Virus record (IMG/VR): IMGVR_UViG_3300020438_000019
Coordinates: 1 to 64,000 of that record
DNA from: a virus
Direction: 5' to 3' (one strand)
Length of the DNA: 64,000 bases
In this document: positions 57,032-64,000 of the stretch, in pieces
Layout of the letters: each line of letters starts with the position of its first letter
Numbering within the stretch: the stretch's first letter is position 1
Translations under genes and position numbers: made by a program
Notes under the pieces: model-generated
The model's database searches: none
What the model was told of the DNA's origin: nothing
The model's input: only the letters and a program-made list of their open reading frames with translations

Positions 57032-59473
57032 ATGGCAAGTCAAATCTCGCCTGGTGTTATTGTCAAGGAAAGAGACCTCACAACTGGTACTGTTGTTAAC
57101 GCTGCTTCAAATACTGCTGCAGTAGTTTCAACATTCAGTAAAGGTCCAGTCGGACAAATCACCACGATAGCTTCACAGAGAGAATTAGTAGATACATTTG
57201 GATCACCAGGTGATGCAAATGCTGACGATTTCTTTGTAGCCTCAGAATTTTTAAACTACGGTGGTCGCCTTTCAGTGGTAAGAGCAGAAACAGGAGCAGT
57301 TAACGCTGGTGCTACTGCAATTATTAAGAATAAGGTAGACTACGAATCACGCATAGAAGGAACATCTCCAGCATGGAAATGGGCAGCTCAAACTCCAGGT
57401 ATTTGGGGTAACGACTTTGATGTTGTTGTAGCAGACCGTGGTGCTGATCAGTATGTTACTTTTGCTTCTGCACCTGCAGGAATTGCAGCTGGAACAAACT
57501 TAGCGTTTAGTTCTGGTAAAGCTGCCGAGGTTCTTTCTTGGGATGCTGGATCATTAACTGGTGCTGTTATACTAGATGATCCTACAGTTCGTGTTACTTC
57601 TGCTGATACTCTCGACACTCCCGACACAGGTCGAGTAAGTGGTGTAACAGTTAACAATGCTGGTACTGGATACACAACAGCAACATCTCTTGCTACTACA
57701 GGTGGTGCTGGATCTGGTGCTAAGGTAGACATTACAGTAACAACTGGTAACCCAGAAGGTTTAACAGTATCTGCTGGTGGTTCAACATACGGTGCTACAG
57801 GTACTGCAGTTGCTACTACAGGTGGTAATGGAACAGGTCTTACACTTGACTTTACTTCTACTGGTGGTGTTGTTGATAGCGTAAGTGTTGCTGTTGCTGG
57901 TGACGGTCAATATCAAGTTAATGATGTAGTTACAATTACTGGTGGTGGTAACAACGCACAAGTAACTATTACATCTGTAAGAGGAGCAATTGCTACTGTT
58001 GCTGTTACTGGTGGTGATCCTGGTATTGGATATGCTGTTGGTGATACACTATCAGTTACTCAGTCTGGTGCATCTTCAGGTACAGTAGATGTTTCTTCAG
58101 TTCAGGATACAACAATCGCTGTTACAGTAGAAGACTGGTGGACTAATACAAACACAGACGGTACTAAGTCTGGTGCTGACGATGGTAAGATTAAACTATC
58201 TGCTATCGGTCCTCGTCCTGGTACTTCCGCATTTGCTGCAAACTTAGGACTATCTTATGACGAAGTTCATATTGGTGTTGTAGAGAGATCATCTAAGAGT
58301 GTTGTAGAAAGACTACAATATCTTTCTAAGTTCAGTGATGGTAAAACATCAGAAGGAGCTTCTTCTTACTACCCAACATATATTAAGGAAGTTTCTCAAT
58401 ACGTTTACTTCGGTGATCACGTAACTGCTGCACACAATCCTACCACTGCTGGTGCTGGACTTGCTGCTGGTACTGCTGCTACTGCTGGAACTTCTGGTCA
58501 GAAACTACAACTCTTCGGTGTTGTTAATACATCACTTGCTGGTGGTACTGATGACTATGCATATACAACTGCAGAGTTTAGTACAGGTCTTCAAGAGTTC
58601 AATGATACAGAAACAGTTGATGTTGACTTCATCCTTATGGGTGGTTCAATGGGAACTGAAGCAGATTCTAAGTTGAAAGCTGCTGCATGTATCACTACTG
58701 CTAACCTAAGAAAAGATGCTGTTGCATTTGTTTCTGCACACAAAGGTGCTCAGGTTTCTGGAACTGTTGCTCTTTCAAGAAAAGATCAGAAGGATAACAC
58801 AGTTAACTTCTTCTCAACATTAAGTTCTTCTTCATACGCAGTATTTGATAGCGGTTATAAGTATTTCTATGATCGTTTCAATGATAAGTATCGTTATGTT
58901 CCTTGCAACGGAGATGTTGCTGGTCTATGTGTTGCAACTTCTACAACACTTGATGACTGGTTCTCACCTGCAGGACTTACACGAGGTGGAGTACGTAATG
59001 CTATTAAACTAGCATACAACCCAACTTCAGCAGATAGAGATGAACTTTATCAGAATAGAATCAATCCAATTGTTTCTTTCCCTGGTCAAGGCATCACACT
59101 ATTTGGTGATAAGACTGCACTATCTTCACCTTCTGCATTCGACAGAATTAATGTTCGTAGACTCTTCATCAATATTGAGGAGAGAGCAGAAGCACTTGCT
59201 AAGGCAGTTATATTTGAACAAAATGATGAGACTACAAGAGCTGGTTTCAATAATGCACTTTCTTCTTACCTTTCTGAGGTACAAGCTGGAAGGGGCGTTA
59301 CAGATTTCCAAGTAGTATGTGATGAGTCAAATAATACACCTAGTGTTATTGACCGTAATGAATTTGTCGCTGAGGTTTACATCAAGCCTACACGCTCTAT
59401 CAACTACATTACATTATCATTTGTCGCTACGAGATCTGGAGTTTCCTTCAGCGAAGTCGTAGGTCGTTCTTAA
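57032..59473 (+). CDS. 18: Tail sheath protein gp18
   Basis: 813 aa (T4: 659). N-terminal 'SPGVIVKERDLTTG' and 'VVSTFSKGPVGQI' and C-terminal 'TDFQVVCDESNNTP', 'EFVAEVYIKPTRSINYITLSFVATRSG' are standard sheath signatures. It forms the contractile sheath around gp19. Residues about 205-370 contain Gly/Thr-rich beta repeats ('AGTGYTTATSLATTGG' type), probably on the outside of the tail and similar to those in gp14 and the gp7-like protein. Separated from gp19 by 35 bases. Confidence 0.95.
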   Translation: MASQISPGVIVKERDLTTGTVVNAASNTAAVVSTFSKGPVGQITTIASQRELVDTFGSPGDANADDFFVASEFLNYGGRLSVVRAETGAVNAGATAIIKNKVDYESRIEGTSPAWKWAAQTPGIWGNDFDVVVADRGADQYVTFASAPAGIAAGTNLAFSSGKAAEVLSWDAGSLTGAVILDDPTVRVTSADTLDTPDTGRVSGVTVNNAGTGYTTATSLATTGGAGSGAKVDITVTTGNPEGLTVSAGGSTYGATGTAVATTGGNGTGLTLDFTSTGGVVDSVSVAVAGDGQYQVNDVVTITGGGNNAQVTITSVRGAIATVAVTGGDPGIGYAVGDTLSVTQSGASSGTVDVSSVQDTTIAVTVEDWWTNTNTDGTKSGADDGKIKLSAIGPRPGTSAFAANLGLSYDEVHIGVVERSSKSVVERLQYLSKFSDGKTSEGASSYYPTYIKEVSQYVYFGDHVTAAHNPTTAGAGLAAGTAATAGTSGQKLQLFGVVNTSLAGGTDDYAYTTAEFSTGLQEFNDTETVDVDFILMGGSMGTEADSKLKAAACITTANLRKDAVAFVSAHKGAQVSGTVALSRKDQKDNTVNFFSTLSSSSYAVFDSGYKYFYDRFNDKYRYVPCNGDVAGLCVATSTTLDDWFSPAGLTRGGVRNAIKLAYNPTSADRDELYQNRINPIVSFPGQGITLFGDKTALSSPSAFDRINVRRLFINIEERAEALAKAVIFEQNDETTRAGFNNALSSYLSEVQAGRGVTDFQVVCDESNNTPSVIDRNEFVAEVYIKPTRSINYITLSFVATRSGVSFSEVVGRS

Positions 59474-59508
59474 CCCATAACCACAAACTCGTAGGAAGGT
59501 AATTTAAA

Positions 59509-60132
59509 ATGGCTATTAATTCAAACGTATCACAGTTTCTTAGCAAGATCAAACAGGGTGTTAAACCCAATATGTATCAGGTCAGTGTTAACTGGCCTAG
59601 TGAGCTTGATCAAGGAAAAGGAGCTACAGATAAAGATCTAGTAAACATTCTTTGTAAGTCTGCAGCACTCCCTGCATCTAACTTAGGTGTTATCGAAGTC
59701 CCATTCAGAGGACGCACAGTAAAAATCGCAGGTGATCGCACCTTCGATACATGGTCTACAACATTCATCAATGATGAAGATATGAAGATTCGTGCTTATT
59801 TTGAAGAGTGGTTGGCTAAGATCAACTCTCATGAAAATAATGCATCTCCATTATTCAGACCAACAAGTAATTCTGAAGGTTACATGGCTAACCTTTCAGT
59901 TACACAACTTGAAAAGAATGCAACTACTGGTACTGTTTCTGGTGGTGGTATCAGAGAGTATACACTCTGGCATGCATTCCCAACTAGTGTTTCACAAATC
60001 GATCTAGCTTACGATAGCAACGATCAGGTTTCTGAATTCTCAGTTGAGTTCCAACTATCATACTGGACAGCAGAGGCAAAGTCACAAGCTGAGTCATCTC
60101 CTCCAGATATCAAAGAAACCGTCTCGGCTTAA
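59509..60132 (+). CDS. 19: Tail tube protein gp19
   Basis: 207 aa (T4: 163). 'KPNMYQVSVNWP', 'LPASNLGVIEVPFRGRTVKIAG', 'TFDTWSTTFINDEDM' and 'FPTSVSQIDLAYDS' match the gp19 family. It forms the hexameric rings through which DNA passes. A good AGGAAGG ribosome site precedes the ATG. A Ser/Glu-rich tail of about 20 residues extends the C-terminus. Confidence 0.95.
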   Translation: MAINSNVSQFLSKIKQGVKPNMYQVSVNWPSELDQGKGATDKDLVNILCKSAALPASNLGVIEVPFRGRTVKIAGDRTFDTWSTTFINDEDMKIRAYFEEWLAKINSHENNASPLFRPTSNSEGYMANLSVTQLEKNATTGTVSGGGIREYTLWHAFPTSVSQIDLAYDSNDQVSEFSVEFQLSYWTAEAKSQAESSPPDIKETVSA

Positions 60133-60136
60133 CTGG

Positions 60137-60144
60137 TATAAATA
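60137..60144 (+). promoter_or_regulatory. Late promoter TATAAATA before gp20
   Basis: Exact late octamer 5 bases after the gp19 stop and 26 bases before the gp20 ATG. Confidence 0.8.
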
Positions 60145-60170
60145 GTATAGTTGGTTAGACGAATAATATA

Positions 60171-61850
60171 ATGAGTCAACTATTTGGATTCCAAATTAAC
60201 AAGAAAGGGGAACGGAAGGGTCAATCTCCCGTTCCTCCAAATGCTGAAGACGGCGTTGCCGTAGCAGCAGGTGGTTATTTTGGCACATATGTTGAAACTG
60301 ATGCACAGGCAAGGAACGAGTTTGATCTCATAAAAAGGTATAGGGACATGTCCCTTCACCCAGAATGTGATTCAGCTGTTGATGATATTGTTAACGAGTT
60401 TGTGGTTAATGACCTTAACGATACCTGTGTACAAATTGATTTAACAAATTTGGAAGTGGGAGCTTCTGTAAAGAAAAGGATCCGAGAAGAGTTTGATTAC
60501 ATCAAGCGTCTTCTCGGTTTTGATATGAAAGCCCATGAAATTATACGTAATTGGTATGTAGATGGTAGGGCATATTATCACAAAGTAATAGATTTAGCGA
60601 AACCAACAGAAGGAATTACTGAGCTTCGCTACATTGACCCAATGAAAATAAGAAGGGTCAGACAAAAAATTAAGAAGGTAGAAGATCCAACAACTGTACG
60701 TGGTACTGCCCTTGAACATGAGTGGGGAGACTACGTAGATTATTATATCTACAACCCACAAGGTTTTGGTAGACAGTCTTCAATGGTTGGTACTGGAGAT
60801 TTTACTGGTAACCAAGGAATTAGATTAGCATTTGATTCTGTTACATTTAGCCATTCTGGATTGATGGACATGAACAGAAGGATGCATCTTAGTTTCTTGC
60901 ATAAAGGAATTAAAGGTCTCAATCAATTAAGAATGATTGAAGATGCATTGGTCATCTACAGATTATCAAGAGCACCAGAAAGAAGAATTTTTTATATTGA
61001 TGTAGGTAACCTTCCAAAGGTTAAAGCGGAGCAATATCTACGTGATGTAATGTCTCGTTATAGAAACAAGCTTGTCTATGATTCACAGACAGGTGAGATA
61101 CGTGATGATAAAAAGCATATGAGTATGCTTGAAGACTTCTGGTTACCTCGTAGAGAAGGTGGTAGAGGAACTGAAATTACTACTCTTCCTGGAGGACAAA
61201 ACCTTGGTGAACTTAAAGACGTTGAATACTTTAAGAAGAAGTTATATAACTCACTTAACCTTCCACCATCTCGCCTTACTGACGATAACAAAGGTTTTAA
61301 TCTCGGTAAGACTACGGAAGTTCTTAGAGACGAACTCAAGTTTACTAAGTTCATTGGAAGACTACGCAAAAGATTTAGTTTCCTCTTCCAAGACATTCTT
61401 AAGACTCAACTAATTCTTAAAGGAGTTATTGCTCCTGAAGATTGGGATGATATGCAGGAGCATATCCAGTATGATTACATACACGACAATCATTTCAATG
61501 AATTAAAAGAGCTTGAGATGGAAACTCAAAGGATTGCTCTAGTAACACAGATGGATCCTTATGTGGGTAAATATTATTCTGTTGATTATATTCGCCGTAA
61601 TGTTCTTGGTCACAAAGAAACAGATATTAAGGAACAAGATAAGCAGATGAAGAAGGAGATTGAACTAGGTCTCGTTATGGATCCAGTCGATATGAATACA
61701 TTCGATACAATGGACCGCCAGAACGATGCCTTTGCTCCAGAGATCGAAGCACAAAATGCGGAAGATGATCAGAAGAGAGACATGGAAATGGCTAAGCAAC
61801 AAGCAAAGCTTAAACCTGCTCCAACCAAAACCACTAGTAATACTAAATAA
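60171..61850 (+). CDS. 20: Portal protein gp20
   Basis: 559 aa (T4: 524). 'RYRDMSLHPECDSAVDDIVNE', 'LRYIDPMKIRRVR', 'RLSRAPERRIFYIDVGNLPKVKAEQYL' and 'NLPPSRL' are core gp20 sequences, used as a marker for cyanomyoviruses. It forms the dodecameric gate for DNA entry and exit. The C-terminal 60 residues are highly charged and helical. The stop overlaps a CTAAATA motif. Confidence 0.97.
   Translation: MSQLFGFQINKKGERKGQSPVPPNAEDGVAVAAGGYFGTYVETDAQARNEFDLIKRYRDMSLHPECDSAVDDIVNEFVVNDLNDTCVQIDLTNLEVGASVKKRIREEFDYIKRLLGFDMKAHEIIRNWYVDGRAYYHKVIDLAKPTEGITELRYIDPMKIRRVRQKIKKVEDPTTVRGTALEHEWGDYVDYYIYNPQGFGRQSSMVGTGDFTGNQGIRLAFDSVTFSHSGLMDMNRRMHLSFLHKGIKGLNQLRMIEDALVIYRLSRAPERRIFYIDVGNLPKVKAEQYLRDVMSRYRNKLVYDSQTGEIRDDKKHMSMLEDFWLPRREGGRGTEITTLPGGQNLGELKDVEYFKKKLYNSLNLPPSRLTDDNKGFNLGKTTEVLRDELKFTKFIGRLRKRFSFLFQDILKTQLILKGVIAPEDWDDMQEHIQYDYIHDNHFNELKELEMETQRIALVTQMDPYVGKYYSVDYIRRNVLGHKETDIKEQDKQMKKEIELGLVMDPVDMNTFDTMDRQNDAFAPEIEAQNAEDDQKRDMEMAKQQAKLKPAPTKTTSNTK
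61843..61849 (+). promoter_or_regulatory. CTAAATA element at the gp20 stop
   Basis: 10 bases before the start of the small core gene; too close for a normal leader there but possible for gp21. Weak. Confidence 0.3.
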
Positions 61851-61859
61851 AAGATAGTC

Positions 61860-62072
61860 ATGGAACAATCGAATCCCAACGCTGAAGTTCTTTCAGTAGT
61901 TGATACAATCAAAGACGGCAAAAGAGCTGATGCTTTAGATGCTGTTAATGATATATTATTCTCACGTGCTGCCGATGCAATTAAAAGCTATAAGCAAGTC
62001 GTGGCCAAGACTTTTTTTGATGAACCACAGGTAGAGGAGCCATCCAATGAAACTGATAACGGAACAGATTGA
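61860..62072 (+). CDS. Prohead core protein-like, 70 aa (gp67/gp68 position)
   Basis: In T4, genes 67 and 68 lie between 20 and 21, and both encode small prohead core proteins cleaved during maturation. This single 70-aa protein sits in that place and has a helical 'DALDAVNDILFSRAADAIKSY' region followed by an acidic tail. Identity rests on position and size. Overlaps gp21 by 26 bases. Confidence 0.65.
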   Translation: MEQSNPNAEVLSVVDTIKDGKRADALDAVNDILFSRAADAIKSYKQVVAKTFFDEPQVEEPSNETDNGTD

Positions 62073-62691
62073 AGATGTAAAAGTCATCACTGAAGGTAAA
62101 GGCGATGATAAAAAATTATACATCGAAGGTGTTTTCCTACAAGCAGAACTTAAGAATAGAAATGGTAGAGTATACCCTTTCAAAGTTCTTGAAACTGAAG
62201 TAGGTAGATATAATGAAGAATACGTTAAAACAAAACGTGCTCTTGGTGAGTTGGGTCATCCTGATGGTCCTACTGTTAACCTTGACCGTGTTTCCCACAG
62301 AATCACATCGCTTACTGCTGAAGGTTCTAACTTCATCGGAAAAGCCCAGATCTTAGACACACCAATGGGTAAGATCGCTAAGTCTCTTTTAGGAGAGGGT
62401 GTTCAATTGGGTGTATCATCTAGAGGAATGGGTAGCATCAACAAACAAGAAGATGCTAATTATGTAATGGATGACTTCATGTTAGCAACAGCAGCAGATA
62501 TAGTTGCTGATCCTTCCGCACCTGATGCATTTGTTAATGGTATCATGGAAGGTAAAGAGTGGGTTTGGAACAACGGTATTCTTAAGGAGACCGAAGTTGC
62601 TAAATACCAGAGTTATGTGAGCAAGTCTACTCACAGAAATCTTGAGGAAAGGACACTTAAAGTGTTTGAGCATTTCCTTTCAGGATTGTAA
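62047..62691 (+). CDS. 21: Prohead core protease gp21
   Basis: 214 aa (T4: 212). 'GELGHPDGPTVNLDRVSH' with His71 and 'GVQLGVSSRGMGS' with Ser124/Ser125 carry the catalytic His and Ser of this U9/S77 family of phage prohead proteases. It matures the scaffold and capsid proteins after assembly. Sits between the core protein and the scaffold gene as in T4. Confidence 0.95.
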   Translation: MKLITEQIEDVKVITEGKGDDKKLYIEGVFLQAELKNRNGRVYPFKVLETEVGRYNEEYVKTKRALGELGHPDGPTVNLDRVSHRITSLTAEGSNFIGKAQILDTPMGKIAKSLLGEGVQLGVSSRGMGSINKQEDANYVMDDFMLATAADIVADPSAPDAFVNGIMEGKEWVWNNGILKETEVAKYQSYVSKSTHRNLEERTLKVFEHFLSGL

Positions 62692-62694
62692 ATC

Positions 62695-62702
62695 TATAAA
62701 TA
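62695..62702 (+). promoter_or_regulatory. Late promoter TATAAATA before gp22
   Basis: Exact late octamer starting 4 bases after the gp21 stop and 38 bases before the gp22 ATG. Confidence 0.82.
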
Positions 62703-62740
62703 AACTTAGACTTATTGTACGAATCTTAGGGGAAACTCAA

Positions 62741-63901
62741 ATGTCAGATATGTTAAACGAAAAGTTTGCGGAATTCGTTAGTGAGAATGAAAAAGTTCTT
62801 TCTGAGGCTGGACAAGATCCAATGCCTAGTGTTTCTGCGGCTGTTCTTCCATCAAACCCACCAGCACCTGGTGCGGTAACAGGTGAACCCAAGAGGGATT
62901 CCCACAAAGATCCACAACCTAGTGTTGGGACAGATGCTGCTACTGCAGGTCAGTCAATAACCGACAATGGTGGACCAAGACCTGATGGAAATGATGCAGG
63001 TGAAGATAATCCAGGTGCTAAGGCTGCTGCCCCCGTTGGAGCCAAAGGAGCACAATCAGATGGTACAGCACAAACCGCAAGTATAAATGATGCTGGTGAT
63101 CAAGGAACAACACCTACTGTAGGTGCTGATGTTGCTTATGGTACTACTACTGGACCTGACGTACAATATCCTATTAAGCCTTCATTCGAGGAAGTTGACG
63201 TAGCTGACGATGTTAAAGCTCTCCTTGAAGGTACAGAACTCTCTGAAGAGTTTGCTGAGAAAGCCAAGACAATCTTCGAGGCTGCTATCAAGTCAAAACT
63301 TACAGAAGAGCATACAAAGCTTGTAGAACACTTTGCTAAAGAATCTGCTGAGAAAATTGAGTCTGCTAAGGCAGAACTTGCAGAGGAAGTTAATGGCACA
63401 GTTAACTACGCCATCGGTAGATGGGTTGAAGAGAACCAAATCGCCCTAGACCGTGGTATAAAGAATGAGATTACAGAAGACTTTATTTCAGGTCTGAAGA
63501 ATCTCTTTGAAGAGCACTACATTTCTATCCCCGATGAGAAAGTCGATGTGGTAGAAGGTATGGCTGAACAAATTCGTAAAATGGAAGAACGCCTTGACGA
63601 ACAGGTCAAGTCTAATGTGAAACTTCAAACTCGTCTAGATGAGAACACAAAGAAAGTTATTCTGAACACTGTGTCAGAAGGATTGGTGGATACTCAGAAA
63701 GACAAACTAGCTGCACTTGCAGAAGGTATTGAGTTTACTTCAGAGGAAGAGTATTCCAAGAAGATCAGTACTCTCAAGGAAAGTTATTTCAAAGGAGATG
63801 CTCCTAAGATAACATCCGCAGCAGATGAAACACCTGTCGAAGAAGTTGCAACTACACCAGCTATGAACGCTTATGTAGACGCTCTTAGTCGTTGGGAATA
63901 A
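62741..63901 (+). CDS. 22: Prohead scaffold protein gp22
   Basis: 386 aa (T4: 269). The ATG at 62741 follows a late promoter and a TTAGGGG ribosome site; upstream in-frame codons are within the gp21 gene and promoter. The N-terminal third is Pro/Gly/Asp-rich and likely disordered; the C-terminal ~200 residues are acidic, helical and Lys/Glu-rich, the usual scaffold look ('EFAEKAKTIFEAAIKSKLTEE', 'ENQIALDRGIKNEI'). It forms the inner core of the prohead and is degraded by gp21. The extension compared with T4 is mostly the low-complexity N-terminal part. Confidence 0.92.
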   Translation: MSDMLNEKFAEFVSENEKVLSEAGQDPMPSVSAAVLPSNPPAPGAVTGEPKRDSHKDPQPSVGTDAATAGQSITDNGGPRPDGNDAGEDNPGAKAAAPVGAKGAQSDGTAQTASINDAGDQGTTPTVGADVAYGTTTGPDVQYPIKPSFEEVDVADDVKALLEGTELSEEFAEKAKTIFEAAIKSKLTEEHTKLVEHFAKESAEKIESAKAELAEEVNGTVNYAIGRWVEENQIALDRGIKNEITEDFISGLKNLFEEHYISIPDEKVDVVEGMAEQIRKMEERLDEQVKSNVKLQTRLDENTKKVILNTVSEGLVDTQKDKLAALAEGIEFTSEEEYSKKISTLKESYFKGDAPKITSAADETPVEEVATTPAMNAYVDALSRWE

Positions 63902-63902
63902 T

Positions 63903-63910
63903 TATAAAAA
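63903..63910 (+). promoter_or_regulatory. Late-promoter-like TATAAAAA before gp23
   Basis: One mismatch to the late octamer, 28 bases before the major capsid start, where a strong late promoter is expected. Confidence 0.6.
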
Positions 63911-63938
63911 CACATCTAACTTTTAGAGGATTAATCGC

Positions 63939-64000
63939 ATGTTTAATGCAAAAGCTCTAACAGAAAAGTGGGATCCTGTTCTTAGTCACGAAGGTAGTTC
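63939..64000 (+). CDS. 23: Major capsid protein gp23 (start only)
   Basis: The first 20 full codons are present; the gene runs off the end of the window. 'LTEKWDPVLSHEG' matches the conserved N-terminus of T4-like gp23 ('..EKWAPVLDH..'). An AGAGGA ribosome site lies 8 bases upstream. Order gp21-gp22-gp23 agrees with T4. Confidence 0.9.
   Translation, partial: MFNAKALTEKWDPVLSHEGS

Noticed and set aside
62642-62740. Extension of gp22 upstream into gp21
   Set aside because: The extension crosses the gp21 end and the late promoter at 62695; the ATG at 62741 has a ribosome site and a typical start.
1-64000. tRNA genes, CRISPR arrays, insertion sequences, attachment sites
   Set aside because: None seen by eye. 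The repeats present are in-frame protein repeats, not spacer arrays. A tRNA scan could not be run.

Overview
The window is a segment of a large T4-like myovirus genome that most resembles marine cyanophages. It holds the late virion-assembly region in the same order as phage T4: gp25, gp6, gp7 and gp8 (baseplate wedge), then very large baseplate and fibre proteins where T4 has genes 9-12, then gp13 and gp14 (neck), gp15, gp16 and gp17 (terminase), gp18 (sheath), gp19 (tube), gp20 (portal), a small core protein, gp21 (prohead protease), gp22 (scaffold) and the first 20 codons of gp23 (major capsid protein). A cyanobacterial host is suggested by the DUF1257 (Ycf35-like) plus DUF2997 pair, the NifU-like protein, the many 2-oxoglutarate (2OG)/Fe(II) oxygenase-like genes and the DUF4815 protein. 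This is inference from families, because no photosynthesis gene lies in the window.

Layout. Positions 1-3800 hold small late genes, a PAAR spike-tip protein and three oxygenase-like genes. Positions 3826-28313 hold the baseplate wedge and associated structural proteins, including giant gp7-like (3179 aa) and DUF4815 (2737 aa) proteins. Positions 28387-45534 hold adhesion and fibre genes: a 3455-aa repeat protein, a 69-aa Mtd-N-like protein, a 2039-aa fibre protein and a 96-aa protein. Positions 45577-47817 form the only reverse-strand operon, three genes ending at a shared terminator. It diverges from the forward gene at 47923 through two back-to-back sigma70-type promoters. Positions 48368-52499 carry an oxygenase-like gene and gp13-gp16. 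Positions 52515-55062 insert a dense cassette of small overlapping genes between gp16 and gp17. Positions 55062-64000 carry gp17 to gp23.

How it works together. Most genes are on the forward strand with ATGA or TAATG overlaps. The structural blocks are preceded by T4-late-type octamers (TATAAATA) or a shorter recurrent CTAAATA. Together they encode the contractile tail, DNA packaging machinery and prohead. The accessory genes (seven oxygenase-like proteins, the Cys-rich/NifU/DUF1257/DUF2997 group and a thermonuclease) are woven into virion operons and have no clear structural role.

No tRNA, CRISPR array, insertion sequence, integrase or reverse transcriptase was recognised by eye. No gene-free stretch exceeds 300 bases. 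The most notable features are the oxygenase-like cluster including a paralogue pair with one degenerate site, the iron/sulfur-flavoured cassette between gp16 and gp17, a cupredoxin-like motif set in a fibre protein, and a Gly-Ser-Gly-Tyr repeat shared by five virion proteins.
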